Of a stretch of 31,931 nt of DNA, positions 1 to 6,674 are shown piece by piece. Every line of letters begins with the position of its first letter. The first letter of the stretch is position 1. The position numbers were made by a program, and so were the translations under genes. This DNA comes from DATDEW01 sp046590205 (GTDB taxonomy: Bacteria > Bacteroidota > Ignavibacteria > Palsa-1295): the NCBI GenBank assembly GCA_046590205.1, contig JBKJTT010000029.1, forward strand, positions 1 through 31,931, in the 5' to 3' direction. Below the pieces are notes generated by a model. It saw only the letters and a program-made list of their open reading frames with translations. It did not search any database and was not told the DNA's origin.

Positions 1-374
1 CAAACATCGGGTTGGTTATGGATGCGGTTCTCCATCCATACCATGTGGATATTATCTTTGGTATCAAGTACAAATTGAGCCGTGCGCTGGAAGTTTGCGT
101 TTATCTTTCCTGACATGGTTACCCGTACCGGAGTCATGAAGGTACTGCCTTTATCAGCGGAGCGCGTAAAGTAAATATCACCATCGGCGCCTCCTTTAAG
201 ATATGCAATATAGATACCGCCGTCTCTTCCGAGTTGCATGATCGGTGTACGCTCTGACGTGCCTGAAGGATCAGGGTTCACGCGGGTAATACCATAAAAC
301 GATTGCGCGAATGCTTGCGATGCCACGAAAGTCAGCAACGCAGCAATCAGATATGAGGATACTGTTTTTCTCAT
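1..374 (-). CDS. Secreted BNR/sialidase-like repeat protein (5' part; continues past the window edge)
   Basis: The ATG at 374 opens a frame that stays open to base 1, so only about 124 N-terminal residues are visible and the gene is cut by the window edge. Residues 1-22 (MRKTV...ASQAFAQ) form a Sec signal peptide ending in AFA-Q. The mature part reads like a BNR/sialidase-type beta-propeller: a blade such as GGIYIAYLKGGADGDIYFTRS is followed by SADKGSTF, close to the Asp-box SxDxGxTW, and then FVLDTKDNIHMVW. Such proteins are exported and often bind or cleave glycans or simply serve as beta-propeller scaffolds. A T9SS sorting domain at the C-terminus would fit the other exported proteins nearby, but it is not visible. 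It lies 114 bp downstream of the OmpA-family gene in the same direction. Enzymatic function cannot be claimed. Confidence 0.8.
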   Translation of the reverse strand, partial: MRKTVSSYLIAALLTFVASQAFAQSFYGITRVNPDPSGTSERTPIMQLGRDGGIYIAYLKGGADGDIYFTRSADKGSTFMTPVRVTMSGKINANFQRTAQFVLDTKDNIHMVWMENRIHNQPDV

Positions 375-488
375 AAAAAATGTAATGTTATATGAGATAA
401 ACACCAAACCAAACCCATAGTTACATAATAGATACCACTCCGAGTTGTTGATACGCTCGGATATAGTGACACTTACTACTTCTTTTTT

Positions 489-1727
489 TTACAGCTTCAC
501 GAACTCGACCCTACGGTTATTTGCTTTGCCTTCGGCACTTGTGTTCGGTGAAGCCGACTCTGCTTCGCCTTTACCGTCTGTTTCCATTCCTGCGCCGTCG
601 ATACCAAACTCATTTATTAGTGAATTTTTCACTGCCGCAGCGCGCTTTTTGGAGAGTTCAAGATTTTGTTTGTCGTCACCGTCGCTATCGGTATGTCCGA
701 TGATCTTGATGCGAACCGAAGGATTTTCTTTGAGTACTGTCGCAATTGATTTGAGCGTTCCGTAACTTTCAGGTTTGATCTTATCCGAGCCGACATCAAA
801 TAAGATACCACGCGTAACAAGTTTACCATCTGTTATCAGCTTAGAGCGCATATCCGGCGCACCGACTGCGATACGGAAATTACTGAAGTATTTTGGATTC
901 TCCCATATAGCACTAAGCTTACAATAGTTTATAACTACCCCTGACGGAATTGCTTTTGGCAAATCATAAACTTTACGTTCATTGAGATAGAGTCGGACGC
1001 GCTGCTTTTGTACCCAAATAGAAACTTTCATCTTTTTGCCGAATTGCTCTTCGAGTCCGTCAATGCTCTGGTTATCAAAACTAGTTGGGTTTCCTCCTGC
1101 GCTCCAATTATTGGCGCTATAGACTTTGTTGTAAAAATGTAACCCTAACCCGCCATTCCCTTCATCATCTTTGATATTGTCTTGGTTGGCAACAGATAAC
1201 AAATGGGTAGTAAAACCACCGAATGTTTGTGCTTCATTTTCTTCGCAGATAAAGTCATACTCTACCGTAAAATTATCAGGGTATGCAATGTTCGGCTCTG
1301 GTCCAAACGAAACTAATTTATCGATCTTTAGCCATTTGCCGGGAAGCGAATTTATCGTAACAATCTCTCCTGACCCACTGCTGTTCCATTTCGCAGGAAA
1401 ATCACCAACGGCATCTTGAGAAAAATCATCATAGAAGATTACATTCTCACCGGGCACAAAATCATACTTTGAATAAGTCTTGAATGATGGTTGTGCAGGC
1501 GTTGCAGTGGCACTCGAAGAAGAAGTGGTTGCAGGTTCATCTGCTGTCTTTGCTGCTTCCTTATCGGCTTCTTCTTTTTTTACTTTTTCCTCGTCTTCCA
1601 ATGCCTTATCTATTGCTTCGTCAGTTTTCTGTTCTATCTTCTCTTCAACTTTTCCGAGAATATCAAATTGCGCAGTTGCGCTGGATACAAATGCGAATAC
1701 AAGAAAGAGCAAAATGAGATGTTTCAT
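489..1727 (-). CDS. OmpA-family protein with central laminin-G/concanavalin-like region
   Basis: A 412-residue exported protein. I start at the ATG at 1727 because it begins the signal peptide MKHLILLFLVFAFVSSATAQ; an upstream in-frame ATG at 1763 would bury it. Residues 25-80 are highly charged, probably helical (KVEEKIEQKTDEAIDKAL, then EEKVKKEEADKEAAK), and end in a Ser/Thr/Ala/Pro linker. Residues about 95-290 begin FYDDFS and look like a beta-sandwich (LamG/concanavalin type) with many aromatic residues. From about 305 there is an OmpA C-terminal domain: ILFDVGSDKI, then GHTDSDGDD with NLELSKKRA, ending NNRRVEF, which contains the usual peptidoglycan (DAP) contacts. It therefore probably sits in the outer membrane or periplasm, anchored to the wall, with the central domain binding something unknown. 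PorE of the T9SS also ends in OmpA, but its TPR and WD40 parts are absent here. Stop TAA at 489-491. Confidence 0.87.
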   Translation of the reverse strand: MKHLILLFLVFAFVSSATAQFDILGKVEEKIEQKTDEAIDKALEDEEKVKKEEADKEAAKTADEPATTSSSSATATPAQPSFKTYSKYDFVPGENVIFYDDFSQDAVGDFPAKWNSSGSGEIVTINSLPGKWLKIDKLVSFGPEPNIAYPDNFTVEYDFICEENEAQTFGGFTTHLLSVANQDNIKDDEGNGGLGLHFYNKVYSANNWSAGGNPTSFDNQSIDGLEEQFGKKMKVSIWVQKQRVRLYLNERKVYDLPKAIPSGVVINYCKLSAIWENPKYFSNFRIAVGAPDMRSKLITDGKLVTRGILFDVGSDKIKPESYGTLKSIATVLKENPSVRIKIIGHTDSDGDDKQNLELSKKRAAAVKNSLINEFGIDGAGMETDGKGEAESASPNTSAEGKANNRRVEFVKL

Positions 1728-1935
1728 ACGAGATATGTGATTAGGTGAATAATACGATCGCAAGTTTACTATGCAATATACTAAAAAAAATGTATCCGCA
1801 AATGAAAATGCAGATATGAGGAGCAGGTATTCAATGCGGAAACGATTTTCCGAAAATTGGCATTTATAATATGGTCAAGATTATCGGAAGGTAGTCTTGG
1901 TTGTTTCATATTGATGGTGATGATGATATACAAAG

Positions 1936-1967
1936 CCGCACATGGTCCCCGTGCGGTTTTGTTTTTT
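1936..1967 (+). terminator. Orphan rho-independent terminator
   Basis: Stem CCGCAC (1936-1941) pairs with GTGCGG (1951-1956) across a 9-base loop, followed by TTTTGTTTTTT. The T tract is only on the plus strand, yet no plus-strand gene lies upstream within the window. It may end a small RNA or short peptide transcript starting between 1740 and 1930. Confidence 0.7.
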
Positions 1968-1973
1968 AGCAGC

Positions 1974-1990
1974 GCAGGTTTCCAACCTGC
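1974..1990. repeat. REP-like palindrome
   Basis: GCAGGTTTCCAACCTGC is a perfect 7-bp inverted repeat around TCC. Palindromes of this kind (variants of GCAGGTTNNNAACCTGC) occur as dispersed REP elements in many genomes and are moved by RAYT transposases. Only one copy is visible here, so dispersal is inferred. It lies just after the orphan terminator. Confidence 0.5.
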
Positions 1991-2000
1991 ATCTGTTGAT

Positions 2001-2085
2001 AGGTGCCTAAATTATTAAATCTTTCATTTCTGGCTTGCATTTATGTTTTTTATGTAGTATATTATTTCCTTTTTAATAGGCACCT
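2001..2085. repeat. Separated inverted repeat flanking a promoter (possible operator)
   Basis: AGGTGCCTA (2001-2009) is the exact reverse complement of TAGGCACCT (2077-2085). The arms lie 67 bp apart and enclose the -35 and -10 boxes of the next gene. The right arm would be in the 5' leader. It could be a paired operator site for a repressor, perhaps the product itself, or the ends of a tiny mobile or relic element. Confidence 0.45.
2035..2063 (+). promoter_or_regulatory. Sigma70-like promoter of the RecA-like P-loop gene
   Basis: TTGCAT (2035-2040), a 17-base spacer, then TATATT (2058-2063). Transcription would start near 2070. The coding ATG at 2106 has a good ribosome binding site, AAAGGAAA at 2093-2100, which is unusually clear for this window. 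Confidence 0.6.
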
Positions 2086-2105
2086 CTTATAGAAAGGAAA
2101 TACTC

Positions 2106-2978
2106 ATGAAACCTCTACGACCAATCAACCATGTTCAGCCGCAAACGGCACAGATAGCGAAGCTCGTCCCATCCGAACAGATACTCGGCAAAGGGAAAGT
2201 ACCCATAAACATTGATACTGAAGCAGAAGCACTTGCCTACGACGCGAAGTACAACCCTCCGCGTGAGTTGGCTACGTTTGGCGAGTTGAAGTTCATGTCT
2301 GAATCTATCTACCTTGTCTCGAATGACGGATGGAAGGGACATTCGCTTGATGTCTCGATGCGTTTGGCGCATCACTTAGCGTATGTAAGCAAGAAGAAGA
2401 CGCTCTATGTTAATAGTATCATTAATAAAGTCGCGCTCGGGCGGAAGTTCGGCTCGCTTGTCGGGAAGAAGCATGTGCCTAACGGTCTGCTTCAGCTTGC
2501 AACCGTTGTGCATGGCGCGGCGGGCGAGGGGATAAACTCGCTTATCGGGGCGATCCGCGAATCGAAGTATGAAGTGCTCATACTCAACTCATGGGAGTGG
2601 GCGGCGTTCACTACAAAACAAAAACGTCAACTTTTTGAGGCGATAGACTATCTTGTTGAGATAACACGCATCACTCTTATCATATTTACATCAGCAAAGG
2701 CGGAACAGATCACTCCCGGATTTTATCGTCATGGTAAGCTCGGTATGTTGAGCGATCTTGCGGACGGTGTCATTGATCTGCGTAAAGAGAATGCACTCTT
2801 GCCGACGCTCTATAATGATGATCTTGCTATCCCGAGCGAGGAAGTGAAGCCGATATATCGGACAAGCACCAAAGAGAAAAAGGATGAAAAGAAACATACT
2901 CAAGTTATAGAAATCAATAACTTAGAGGAAGTCATGGGCACCTCTTTTGTCTCGAATGGGCACTTGGTGCCTGCCTAA
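2106..2978 (+). CDS. RecA/DnaB-like P-loop-fold protein with degenerate Walker motifs
   Basis: 290 residues, not a protein I recognise by name. Residues 1-60 are probably extended (MKPLRPINHVQPQ..., proline-rich). From about 66 the order of segments is that of a RecA-like ATPase core: strand SIYLVS, a loop NDGWKGHS where the Walker A motif (GxxxxGKS/T) belongs, a helix, strand KTLYVNS, strand YEVLILNSW in the Walker B place, strand ITLIIFTSA, then LADGVIDLR, which matches the last core strand of Rad55/RadA/DnaB-type proteins. The Walker A lysine is His and the first Gly is Asn; the Walker B acid is Asn. So ATP hydrolysis is doubtful and it may be a nucleotide-free scaffold or regulator. The C-terminal 60 residues are charged (STKEKKDEKKH) and probably flexible. 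It is transcribed alone from its own promoter with a flanking inverted repeat. Start is set by the ribosome binding site at 2093-2100. Confidence 0.7.
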   Translation: MKPLRPINHVQPQTAQIAKLVPSEQILGKGKVPINIDTEAEALAYDAKYNPPRELATFGELKFMSESIYLVSNDGWKGHSLDVSMRLAHHLAYVSKKKTLYVNSIINKVALGRKFGSLVGKKHVPNGLLQLATVVHGAAGEGINSLIGAIRESKYEVLILNSWEWAAFTTKQKRQLFEAIDYLVEITRITLIIFTSAKAEQITPGFYRHGKLGMLSDLADGVIDLRKENALLPTLYNDDLAIPSEEVKPIYRTSTKEKKDEKKHTQVIEINNLEEVMGTSFVSNGHLVPA

Positions 2979-2989
2979 GCGGGGGAAGG

Positions 2990-3030
2990 GTTTTTCAGCG
3001 AAGGAACGAAGGGCACTAAGGACGCAAAGT
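2990..3030 (+). repeat. Purine-rich GAAGG/GGACGCAAAG word repeat in spacer
   Basis: The stretch TCAGCGAAGGAACGAAGG then GCACTAAGGACGCAAAG is built from variations of the word (C)ACGAAGG. Similar intergenic strings (CACGAAGGACACGAAG...) occur in several unrelated bacterial phyla. It lies just downstream of the P-loop gene and is not a coding remnant that I can recognise. Confidence 0.4.
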
Positions 3031-3095
3031 CAGAAAATGTTCGTATATTCGTAGGGCTTACTTAAGCAATTTTTCACTAAACTAACCTACGTATT

Positions 3096-3635
3096 ATGAG
3101 AACACGAATCGTTTTATTAATGCTTGCTGCAGCGTTTATCTCGAGCTGCGGTAAGAATGACGGCGCGCATGACGGACACAATGCGAAAGCCGATTCGATG
3201 AAAACAGCATACACCGCGCTTGTCGCTGCGATGGATGCTGCTGCAGTTGATGAACTTGGCAAGTACGTTGCTGAAACTGCTGTTGACCATAATGCAATGC
3301 CGGGACAAAAGCCGGGACTTGCAGGTCTTAAACAGATGGTCACTGATTGGAAGGTAGCATTCTCCGACGTCAAGACGACTGTAGAGAAGATGTATGTTGA
3401 CGGCGATGTACTCATCGCGCACTTACGTTGGCAAGGAAAAAATACCGGTCCTATGATGGGTATGCCTGCAACGAACAAGTCAGTTGATAACTATGGTATT
3501 GACTGGACACGTTGGGAGAACGGTAAGTTCGTCGAGCGCTGGGGTGCCTTCGAGGAAAGCAAGATGATGCAACAACTCGGACTGATGCCACCTGCTGGAG
3601 GAGCACCTGCCCCTGCTGATTCTACAAAAAAATAA
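3096..3635 (+). CDS. SnoaL-like (NTF2 fold) lipoprotein, first of a tandem pair
   Basis: 179 residues. Residues 1-18 are a lipoprotein signal ending in the lipobox ISSC, with Cys18 as the lipidation site, so the protein is membrane anchored, probably on the periplasmic side. After a short polar linker (GKNDGAHDGHNAKADSMK), residues 36-160 fit the SnoaL-like/ester-cyclase NTF2 fold: a helical start with AAMDAAAVDELGKYVAE, the family-like PGQKPGLAGLKQMVTDW, then strands VEKMYVDGDVLIAHLRWQG, MMGMPATNKSV, and WENGKFVERWGAFE. The usual pattern of V/M-x-GD-x-V-x-x-R-x-x-x-xGTH is partly kept, but the TH pair of true cyclases is NT here, so catalysis is uncertain. The tail after LGLMPP is Pro/Ala-rich. 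It is a paralogue of the next gene (27 bp away) and both have TTTTCACTAA 15-17 bases before the ATG, at 3071-3080 here. Substrate unknown. Confidence 0.82.
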   Translation: MRTRIVLLMLAAAFISSCGKNDGAHDGHNAKADSMKTAYTALVAAMDAAAVDELGKYVAETAVDHNAMPGQKPGLAGLKQMVTDWKVAFSDVKTTVEKMYVDGDVLIAHLRWQGKNTGPMMGMPATNKSVDNYGIDWTRWENGKFVERWGAFEESKMMQQLGLMPPAGGAPAPADSTKK

Positions 3636-3662
3636 TTTTCACTAACGCAAAAGACTACCAAT

Positions 3663-4214
3663 ATGAAAGTATATAAAATTTTGATACTCACAGCGGCACT
3701 TGCTATTGTAAGCTGCGGCAAACAGGACGGAGCACCTACTGCAAACAACGGACAAGCTGACTCAATGAGAGCTGCCGGCAAAGCTATCTACGCTGCAATG
3801 GAAGCAGGCAATGCCGATGAGGCGGGCAAGTATATGTCCGAAGACATGAAGGAAAATACTCCTTCACCGGGACAGAAGCCCGGACTAGCTGGATTTAAGG
3901 AATGGGTTGTTGCCAATAAAGCAGCATTCCCTGATCTCAAATTCGTGATAGAGGATATGCGAGTTGATGGTGATATGGCATTCGCACGTGTGCGTATGCA
4001 GGGCACCAACACAGGTTCTATGATGGGTATGCCTGCGACGGGCAAGAAGGTTGATGTTATGTTCATTGACATGGTACGCTGGAGTAACGGCAAGTTCGTC
4101 GAGCATTGGGGCTACGGTGAAGAGATGAAGATGATGACGCAGCTTGGCTTGATGCCTCCGATGGGAGAGGCACCACCGGCCGAAACAGGAGCACCTGCTG
4201 CTGAGAAAAAGTAG
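3663..4214 (+). CDS. SnoaL-like (NTF2 fold) lipoprotein, second of a tandem pair
   Basis: 183 residues. The lipoprotein signal ends at IVSC with Cys18 lipidated. The mature domain parallels the upstream gene throughout: PGQKPGLAGFKEWVVAN, then MRVDGDMAFARVRMQG, MMGMPATGKKV, RWSNGKFVEHWGYGEE, LGLMPP and a Pro/Ala-rich tail ending AAEKK. The order and spacing show a local gene duplication that included the leader (TTTTCACTAA at 3636-3645). The pair has diverged in the first half more than in the C-terminal third, where the binding pocket of NTF2-fold proteins would be finished. A bidirectional terminator follows at 4237-4266. Function is inferred from the fold only; no enzymatic residue can be assigned. 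Confidence 0.83.
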   Translation: MKVYKILILTAALAIVSCGKQDGAPTANNGQADSMRAAGKAIYAAMEAGNADEAGKYMSEDMKENTPSPGQKPGLAGFKEWVVANKAAFPDLKFVIEDMRVDGDMAFARVRMQGTNTGSMMGMPATGKKVDVMFIDMVRWSNGKFVEHWGYGEEMKMMTQLGLMPPMGEAPPAETGAPAAEKK

Positions 4215-4236
4215 TACATACTTTACAACGAAGAAT

Positions 4237-4266
4237 AAAAAAAGTCCGCCTTTCGGCGGACTTTTT
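4237..4266. terminator. Bidirectional rho-independent terminator between convergent genes
   Basis: AGTCCGCC (4243-4250), loop TTTC, GGCGGACT (4255-4262), with an A run before and TTTTT after. It can stop both the SnoaL pair (plus) and the 453-aa secreted protein gene (minus, stop at 4302). Confidence 0.92.
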
Positions 4267-4301
4267 CGTTTATCGTAAACATGGCATGGGGTCACTTAAC
4301 A

Positions 4302-5663
4302 TTACCGTTCGATAACCATCAATATCGATACGACTGAGTTTAAAAACGAGTATCGAACATTATAGATTCCGCTTGGAAAAGATTTTACAGAAAAATCGAC
4401 ATCTGGTATACCAACTTGATAATGGGCAGTCGGAATAGAAAGTACTTCTACTCCTTTTGTATCAAAGACAGAGATGCTTATAGTCGTTGGCTCACTAAGA
4501 GTGATACGAGATGTTACGTAGTCCTTTGCAGGATTAGGGTAGAGAGATATAGCCGTTACAGAAGTAGGAAGTTCTTTGACATCATTAACAGCAACTTCAC
4601 CACGGAGTATGACCTTAACATTGTTATTGGGTTCTATGGCATTGCTTGTCAAGTATAAAGAGTCTCTGTATGAGCCGGCGGCAGTTGGGCTGAAGCGTAG
4701 CTTTACCATTGCCGACATACCTGAATCAATTGTCAGTGAGCCACCACCTGAATCAACCGTAAAGACTGACATCGTAGGCAGACCGACAGTAACAAGAACA
4801 GGTTTGTTAACAATAGAGCTATTGCGGATAGTGATATATCTTGTGGCAGATGCACCGGATGTGAGGTTACCGAAGTTCACACCACCACCACCTCCACCAC
4901 CGGTGCCTGTGACCGTCATTCGAGGTAGAGTATCACTTCCGGGCGGGGTGCCTGTAGCAGTAAAATAGACCTTCCGAATCGAATTGGCACTATCAGCATT
5001 ACTTGTGATCATAACAGAGTCAAAGAATGCCCCAACTGCTGTTGGAGTAAAGTCAATGAAGACTCGTATCGTATCATAGCTCGCAAGTGAGAACGGTGAG
5101 CCGCCAGGTACTAATGAAAACGGCGGCTTCAGTGGTGCGATGGTGCCATTCAACTGACGGATAGTATCAGTCGTGTTTTGAATGCGGAAGCTACGCTGTG
5201 CACTTTTGCCGACTTCAACACTACCGAATTGGAAGAAACCCGATTGGATGCCCATTCTTGCGAAGGTATCGGATGCAACGCCGGTACCATTAAGGTTTAT
5301 GGTGCTTGGTGTTTTGACCGATGTCGTATCACCATTATGCGTGAAGAATAGAGTATCACGAATTTGACCGAGTGCACTCGGTGAGTATTCAACGGTGAAG
5401 TTATGAATCCCGCCGATCTCGATAGTGAATTGGGTATCACCAATGATGCTATACTGTGGGTTTCGAGGATAGGTACACATCACCGTTACCGCAGCCGTAG
5501 CAGTCGAGTCAACACGAAACTGGGTAAAGAGTTGATTGGTTTTGCCGACAACGACGTTGCCAAAGTTCAAATTCCGTGAGCCGGTAGAGAACTTCGGACG
5601 TGGCTGCTGTGCGTATGATACTGCTGTCAGCATCATCAGGAGTAACACAACAATCTTCTTCAT
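4302..5663 (-). CDS. Secreted choice-of-anchor-D (ASH) protein with T9SS sorting domain
   Basis: 453 residues, starting at the ATG at 5663, which gives the signal peptide MKKIVVLLLMMLTAVSYAQ; the longer in-frame start at 5705 would precede it with unlikely residues. Three ASH/choice-of-anchor-D immunoglobulin-like domains can be seen at about 31-128, 143-238 and 262-356, each opening with F-G-[NS]-[VL] (NLNFGNVVVG, FFQFGSVEVG, GVNFGNLTSG) and containing a [VI]xFxP[TS]AxGxxxDSxxxTSN block. Residues 372-453 form a type A T9SS sorting domain: SLYPNPAKDYV, VFDTKGVEVLSI, SFPSGIYNVRY, ending VIER. The protein is thus predicted to cross the outer membrane by T9SS and be released or attached to the surface; ASH domains usually act in binding rather than catalysis. 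Seven consecutive glycines (255-261) form a hinge before the third domain. Confidence 0.88.
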   Translation of the reverse strand: MKKIVVLLLMMLTAVSYAQQPRPKFSTGSRNLNFGNVVVGKTNQLFTQFRVDSTATAAVTVMCTYPRNPQYSIIGDTQFTIEIGGIHNFTVEYSPSALGQIRDTLFFTHNGDTTSVKTPSTINLNGTGVASDTFARMGIQSGFFQFGSVEVGKSAQRSFRIQNTTDTIRQLNGTIAPLKPPFSLVPGGSPFSLASYDTIRVFIDFTPTAVGAFFDSVMITSNADSANSIRKVYFTATGTPPGSDTLPRMTVTGTGGGGGGGVNFGNLTSGASATRYITIRNSSIVNKPVLVTVGLPTMSVFTVDSGGGSLTIDSGMSAMVKLRFSPTAAGSYRDSLYLTSNAIEPNNNVKVILRGEVAVNDVKELPTSVTAISLYPNPAKDYVTSRITLSEPTTISISVFDTKGVEVLSIPTAHYQVGIPDVDFSVKSFPSGIYNVRYSFLNSVVSILMVIER

Positions 5664-5794
5664 AGGGGTATCTAAATAAAGTGAATAAGCTAATGAGTGA
5701 CACAAAAATACAACATTTGTTTAATGATATGGTAAAAAGAGGAGTTGGAGGGAGGCACTTCAACTATAAAACTATTCAACTTGTTGAGCACCAC

Positions 5795-6604
5795 ATGGCA
5801 GATACGAAAGAATACATCCTCGGCATTAATGAAGAAGAACTTGAACGGCTACGCTTTCAACATGGAGTCTGGAAGAAGGCAACTGATGACTTCTTTGATA
5901 GAATAGGTGTAAGTGATGGTTGGAAATGTCTTGATGTCGGCGCCGGTCCGGGCTTTGTCTCGATGGATCTGCGGAAGCGAGTTGGTGAGAGCGGTTCTAT
6001 AACTGCTCTTGAACCTGCAGAGTATTATCTTGATTATCTTGACGAGCAAGCTAAATCAAAGGGATGGACTAACATCACTTGCAAACAGGGAACAGCCGAG
6101 ACAGCTGAACTATCTGAAGGCAGCTATGACCTCATCTTTGTTCGATGGGTTATCGGCTTCGTGCCTGATGCCGAGGGGTTCATCGCAAACTTAGTGCCTG
6201 CTCTTAAGCAGGGCGGCACCATTGCTATTCAAGATTATCTCTATTCGGGTTTAGGTCTTTACCCAAAAGGCGGTGCCTTTGATAATGCGCTTGAGACGGT
6301 GATACGTCATTGGGGCGCAGGCGGCGGTGATGCATTCATTGCTTCGAAGATACCTGCTATCTTCCGAAAGAACGGACTTGAACTGACAGACTACTCACCG
6401 CATTGTTTAGCAGGTGGACCCGATAGCGATGTTATCGAATGGGCACATAAGTTTTTTACCAAGCACATGCACCTGATGGTTGAATCAGGTGCCACTACAC
6501 AAGCGATGGGTGATGCCATGCTAGAAGATTGGTACGCTCACCGTAAGAACCCCGACACGATTTTCTGCTCGCCGATAGTGGTTGATATGGCAGGAAGGAA
6601 GTAG
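5795..6604 (+). CDS. Class I SAM-dependent methyltransferase
   Basis: 269 residues counted from the ATG at 5795. In-frame ATGs lie upstream at 5681 and 5693, but the residues they add look unlike a protein start, while MADTKEYILGINEEELERLRFQ matches the usual N-terminus of this methyltransferase group (EY-[IV]-LG...E-LERL). The Rossmann core is clear: motif I LDVGAGPGF at about 46-54, the acidic residue of motif II in ITALEPAE, the adenine-contact area around CKQGTAETAEL, and motif IV in YDLIFVRWVIGF, followed by NLVPALKQGGTIAIQDY. The substrate cannot be read from the sequence; the family includes UbiE/arsenite/small-molecule methyltransferases, but no cysteine set for arsenite is evident. 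It is divergent from the 453-aa secreted protein gene and followed by a word-repeat spacer. Confidence 0.85.
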   Translation: MADTKEYILGINEEELERLRFQHGVWKKATDDFFDRIGVSDGWKCLDVGAGPGFVSMDLRKRVGESGSITALEPAEYYLDYLDEQAKSKGWTNITCKQGTAETAELSEGSYDLIFVRWVIGFVPDAEGFIANLVPALKQGGTIAIQDYLYSGLGLYPKGGAFDNALETVIRHWGAGGGDAFIASKIPAIFRKNGLELTDYSPHCLAGGPDSDVIEWAHKFFTKHMHLMVESGATTQAMGDAMLEDWYAHRKNPDTIFCSPIVVDMAGRK

Positions 6605-6606
6605 TT

Positions 6607-6670
6607 CTTAGTCGTTAGTCGTTAGCATCGAATTAACACTACCGACTACAGACTAAAAACTAACGACTAC
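6607..6670. repeat. Word-repeat spacer with imperfect palindrome (TAGTCGTTAG / CTAACGACTA)
   Basis: Tandem TTAGTCGTTAGTCGTTAG is followed by CGACTACAGACTAAAAACTAACGACTA. TAGTCGTTAG and CTAACGACTA are exact reverse complements. The whole convergent spacer can fold as a long hairpin between the methyltransferase and the 1180-aa gene. It lacks a clean U tract, so it is not a standard terminator. Confidence 0.65.
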
Positions 6671-6674
6671 CAAT

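Larger units (their letters stand above)
1728..2105. other. 378-bp spacer with regulatory structures and no convincing gene
   Basis: Between the divergent OmpA-family and P-loop genes. It holds an orphan rho-independent terminator (1936-1967), a REP-like palindrome (1974-1990), a separated 9-bp inverted repeat (2001-2009 and 2077-2085) and a sigma70-like promoter (2035-2063). A 32-codon plus-strand frame, 1771-1869 (MQYTKKNVSA...), precedes the terminator but has no ribosome binding site, so I do not call it a gene. A short hairpin CGGAAacgaTTTTCCG lies near 1837-1853. Confidence 0.7.

Noticed and set aside
440..460. CCGAG/CTCGG hairpin after the OmpA-family gene
   Set aside because: Five pairs with an 11-base loop and no U tract on either strand; too weak to call a terminator.
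1771..1869. 32-codon plus-strand frame
   Set aside because: No ribosome binding site or recognised similarity; kept only as part of the small-transcript finding.
4884..4905. CCACCA-type tandem repeat
   Set aside because: Explained by the run of seven glycine codons in the 453-aa secreted protein; not an intergenic repeat or CRISPR.
5681..5794. Longer N-terminus for the methyltransferase
   Set aside because: The added residues are not like the family, and the space is needed for the divergent promoters; the ATG at 5795 starts the conserved part.
6605..6670. CRISPR-like repeat array
   Set aside because: Words are short and imperfect, with no spacer periodicity and no cas genes in the window.
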